From positions 1 through 23,761 of the IMG/VR virus record IMGVR_UViG_3300028275_000060: DNA of 23,761 bases; one strand, given 5' to 3'. Positions 22,719 to 23,761 of this stretch are shown piece after piece (the first letter of the stretch is position 1; every line of letters starts with the position of its first letter). Source of the DNA: a virus. Position numbers and translations under genes: made by a program. The notes below the pieces were generated by a model. It had not been told where the DNA came from. It made no database searches and saw only the letters and a program-made list of their open reading frames with translations.

Positions 22719-23009
22719 ATGAGCGAAACATTTATAACTTTAGTAGAAAGATTTGGTGTTTCTTTTTCATTTTTAGTATTTTTTGTATGGTGTGCTTATA
22801 AATCTGGGATGTGGCTAGGCGAAAAAGTCATATTGCCAATGCAAGAAAGACACATAGAGTTTTTAAATAAGTTAGAAGAAGGAATAGATACTGTAGTTAA
22901 TACTCAGAATAAAAGCCTTGAAATACTTAATCAAGTATTATTAAATACAAGAGAAATACAAGCTCTTAAAAGACAGGTAAGGGAAGAACATGAACCAGCA
23001 AGAAGTTAA
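22719..23009 (+). CDS. Single-pass membrane protein, holin-like candidate
   Basis: 96 residues. Residues about 11-31 (FGVSFSFLVFFVWCAYKSGMW) form one transmembrane helix near the N-terminus, followed by a long charged helical, coiled-coil-like tail (EFLNKLEEGIDTVVNTQNKS through EIQALKRQVREEH). CGGAG at about 22707 gives a good ribosome binding site. Small proteins of this shape near tail-fibre genes are often called holin-like, and a spanin subunit is another option, but no endolysin lies in the window to support a lysis cassette. The preceding 42 bases hold no clear promoter. Confidence 0.6.
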   Translation: MSETFITLVERFGVSFSFLVFFVWCAYKSGMWLGEKVILPMQERHIEFLNKLEEGIDTVVNTQNKSLEILNQVLLNTREIQALKRQVREEHEPARS

Positions 23010-23151
23010 TTTTGAAATATTAATTAATCAAGGTATTGTACAGGTTTCAGAAACTCCGATGCTTACGGAGTATATAGTTTTTGGAAAAACAAATTCTTAT
23101 TCAACTTGCTCAACTAGTTTTGAAAATAAAGAAATAAAGTTAATCCAATAA
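22990..23151 (+). CDS. Small protein of 53 residues, unknown function
   Basis: A short frame starting MNQQEVNFEILINQGIVQ and ending FENKEIKLIQ. It overlaps the end of the membrane-protein gene by 20 bases and has AAGGG seven bases before its ATG. It is followed by AAGGA, the ribosome binding site of the next gene. Tight packing between two genes and a good initiation site argue that it is translated. It is hydrophilic, probably a small beta-rich fold with one cysteine, and resembles no family I know. Confidence 0.6.
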   Translation: MNQQEVNFEILINQGIVQVSETPMLTEYIVFGKTNSYSTCSTSFENKEIKLIQ

Positions 23152-23161
23152 GGAACAAAAA

Positions 23162-23761
23162 ATGGCCGACATTAAAATGTATGATGGGTTAACTTTTAGA
23201 AACGGCAAAATATTTATTACTGTTTCTGGCAAGTTAAGGATGATTATAGAAAATGATATTATAGACCCGCTTAATAATGCTAACGGCCCATCTGATTTTA
23301 GTAATACATGCTATTGGATTTACTCAAAGAAAAATTTAGGAAGATTTGGTAGAACATTTTTTAGATCTTATCAATTGCCACATAGAACTCATTCTCCCAA
23401 CTCTAAAGATACACACTCGGAAACACTAAGTAAACCATTTCAATCTTGTGGTAATTTTCCTGCACAAATAAATTCTGAATATAATGCTAATATAGACGGT
23501 TTTAGTTCTACTTTATGGGATACCATAGAAGATTCTAGAAACTTTTATTCTATTGGCGGTATTTTTTATAACTCTAAGGTTTATCCAGCACCACATTCAA
23601 ACAATATTAATTGTACATTACCACCATATGAAGTTTCTCCAAGAGTATCCGAATTATATGTTCAACATTTTAAAAATGGCGGATGTTCTAAATCTAAAGA
23701 TAAACTGTCAAATAATGTAGAACTATCTAAACAAACAAATTTAGTTGCAATATTTCCTAAT
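23162..23761 (+). CDS. Unknown protein, cut off by the window end
   Basis: An open frame of 200 codons with no stop, running off the right edge, so the gene is incomplete at its 3' end. It starts MADIKMYDGLTFRNGKIF with AAGGA a few bases upstream. The visible part is rich in Asn, Ser, Tyr and Phe with scattered Cys (TCYW, SCGN, NCTL, GGCS) and no recognisable catalytic motif; it looks like a beta-rich virion or tail component. The cysteine content is higher than in its neighbours. The function cannot be inferred. Confidence 0.7.
   Translation, partial: MADIKMYDGLTFRNGKIFITVSGKLRMIIENDIIDPLNNANGPSDFSNTCYWIYSKKNLGRFGRTFFRSYQLPHRTHSPNSKDTHSETLSKPFQSCGNFPAQINSEYNANIDGFSSTLWDTIEDSRNFYSIGGIFYNSKVYPAPHSNNINCTLPPYEVSPRVSELYVQHFKNGGCSKSKDKLSNNVELSKQTNLVAIFPN

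Overview
The window is 23.8 kb of a tailed double-stranded DNA phage genome (Caudoviricetes): the packaging, head and tail-fibre part of the late region. It holds sigma factor, terminase, portal, protease/scaffold, decoration protein, capsid and fibre in the usual order, almost entirely on one strand, with start/stop overlaps and no gene-free stretch longer than about 100 bases. The DNA is AT-rich and many starts have clear AGGAG-type ribosome binding sites, so the host is a bacterium that uses Shine-Dalgarno initiation. The host cannot be named from the sequence. I see no tRNA, rRNA, CRISPR array, insertion sequence, integrase or attachment site.

Layout. (1) 40-1360, minus strand: a three-gene block with a small helix-turn-helix protein, a DUF6445-like dioxygenase relative and a 2-oxoglutarate/Fe(II) oxygenase. 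(2) 1382-6478, plus strand, diverging across only 21 bases: a 46-codon ORF that may be the true 5' end of the next gene, a late-type sigma factor with a cysteine cluster, the probable small terminase, GDP-mannose 4,6-dehydratase, an ERCC4-type nuclease and the large terminase. (3) 6520-12271: portal, an unknown protein, a prohead protease fused to a scaffold (with a likely internal start for a separate scaffold), a decoration-like protein and the major capsid protein, closed by a strong terminator. (4) 12369-14853: a translationally coupled cassette of a glycosyltransferase/methyltransferase-like protein, a GT-A glycosyltransferase and a sulfotransferase-like protein. (5) 14857-23761: a 2025-residue collagen-like fibre with seven Gly-X-Gln tracts alternating with globular domains, a tail-associated protein, a DUF4376-like protein, small unknown proteins, a single-pass membrane protein and a gene cut by the window end.

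How the genes fit together. The sigma factor probably directs late transcription of this block. The two terminase subunits package DNA through the portal into a prohead built by the capsid protein on the scaffold and matured by the protease. The dehydratase, glycosyltransferases and sulfotransferase suggest that a virion or host glycan is built or decorated; the target is not known. The fibre and the proteins after it form the host-contact apparatus.

Most interesting points: a possible frameshift or homopolymer error joining the 46-codon ORF to the sigma factor at an A7 run; a nested scaffold gene whose internal start coincides with a change in codon use; sugar-nucleotide and nuclease genes between the two terminase genes; the glycosylation/sulfation cassette beside the fibre; and in-frame, nearly identical 45-bp repeats shared by two fibre tracts that could drive modular deletion.
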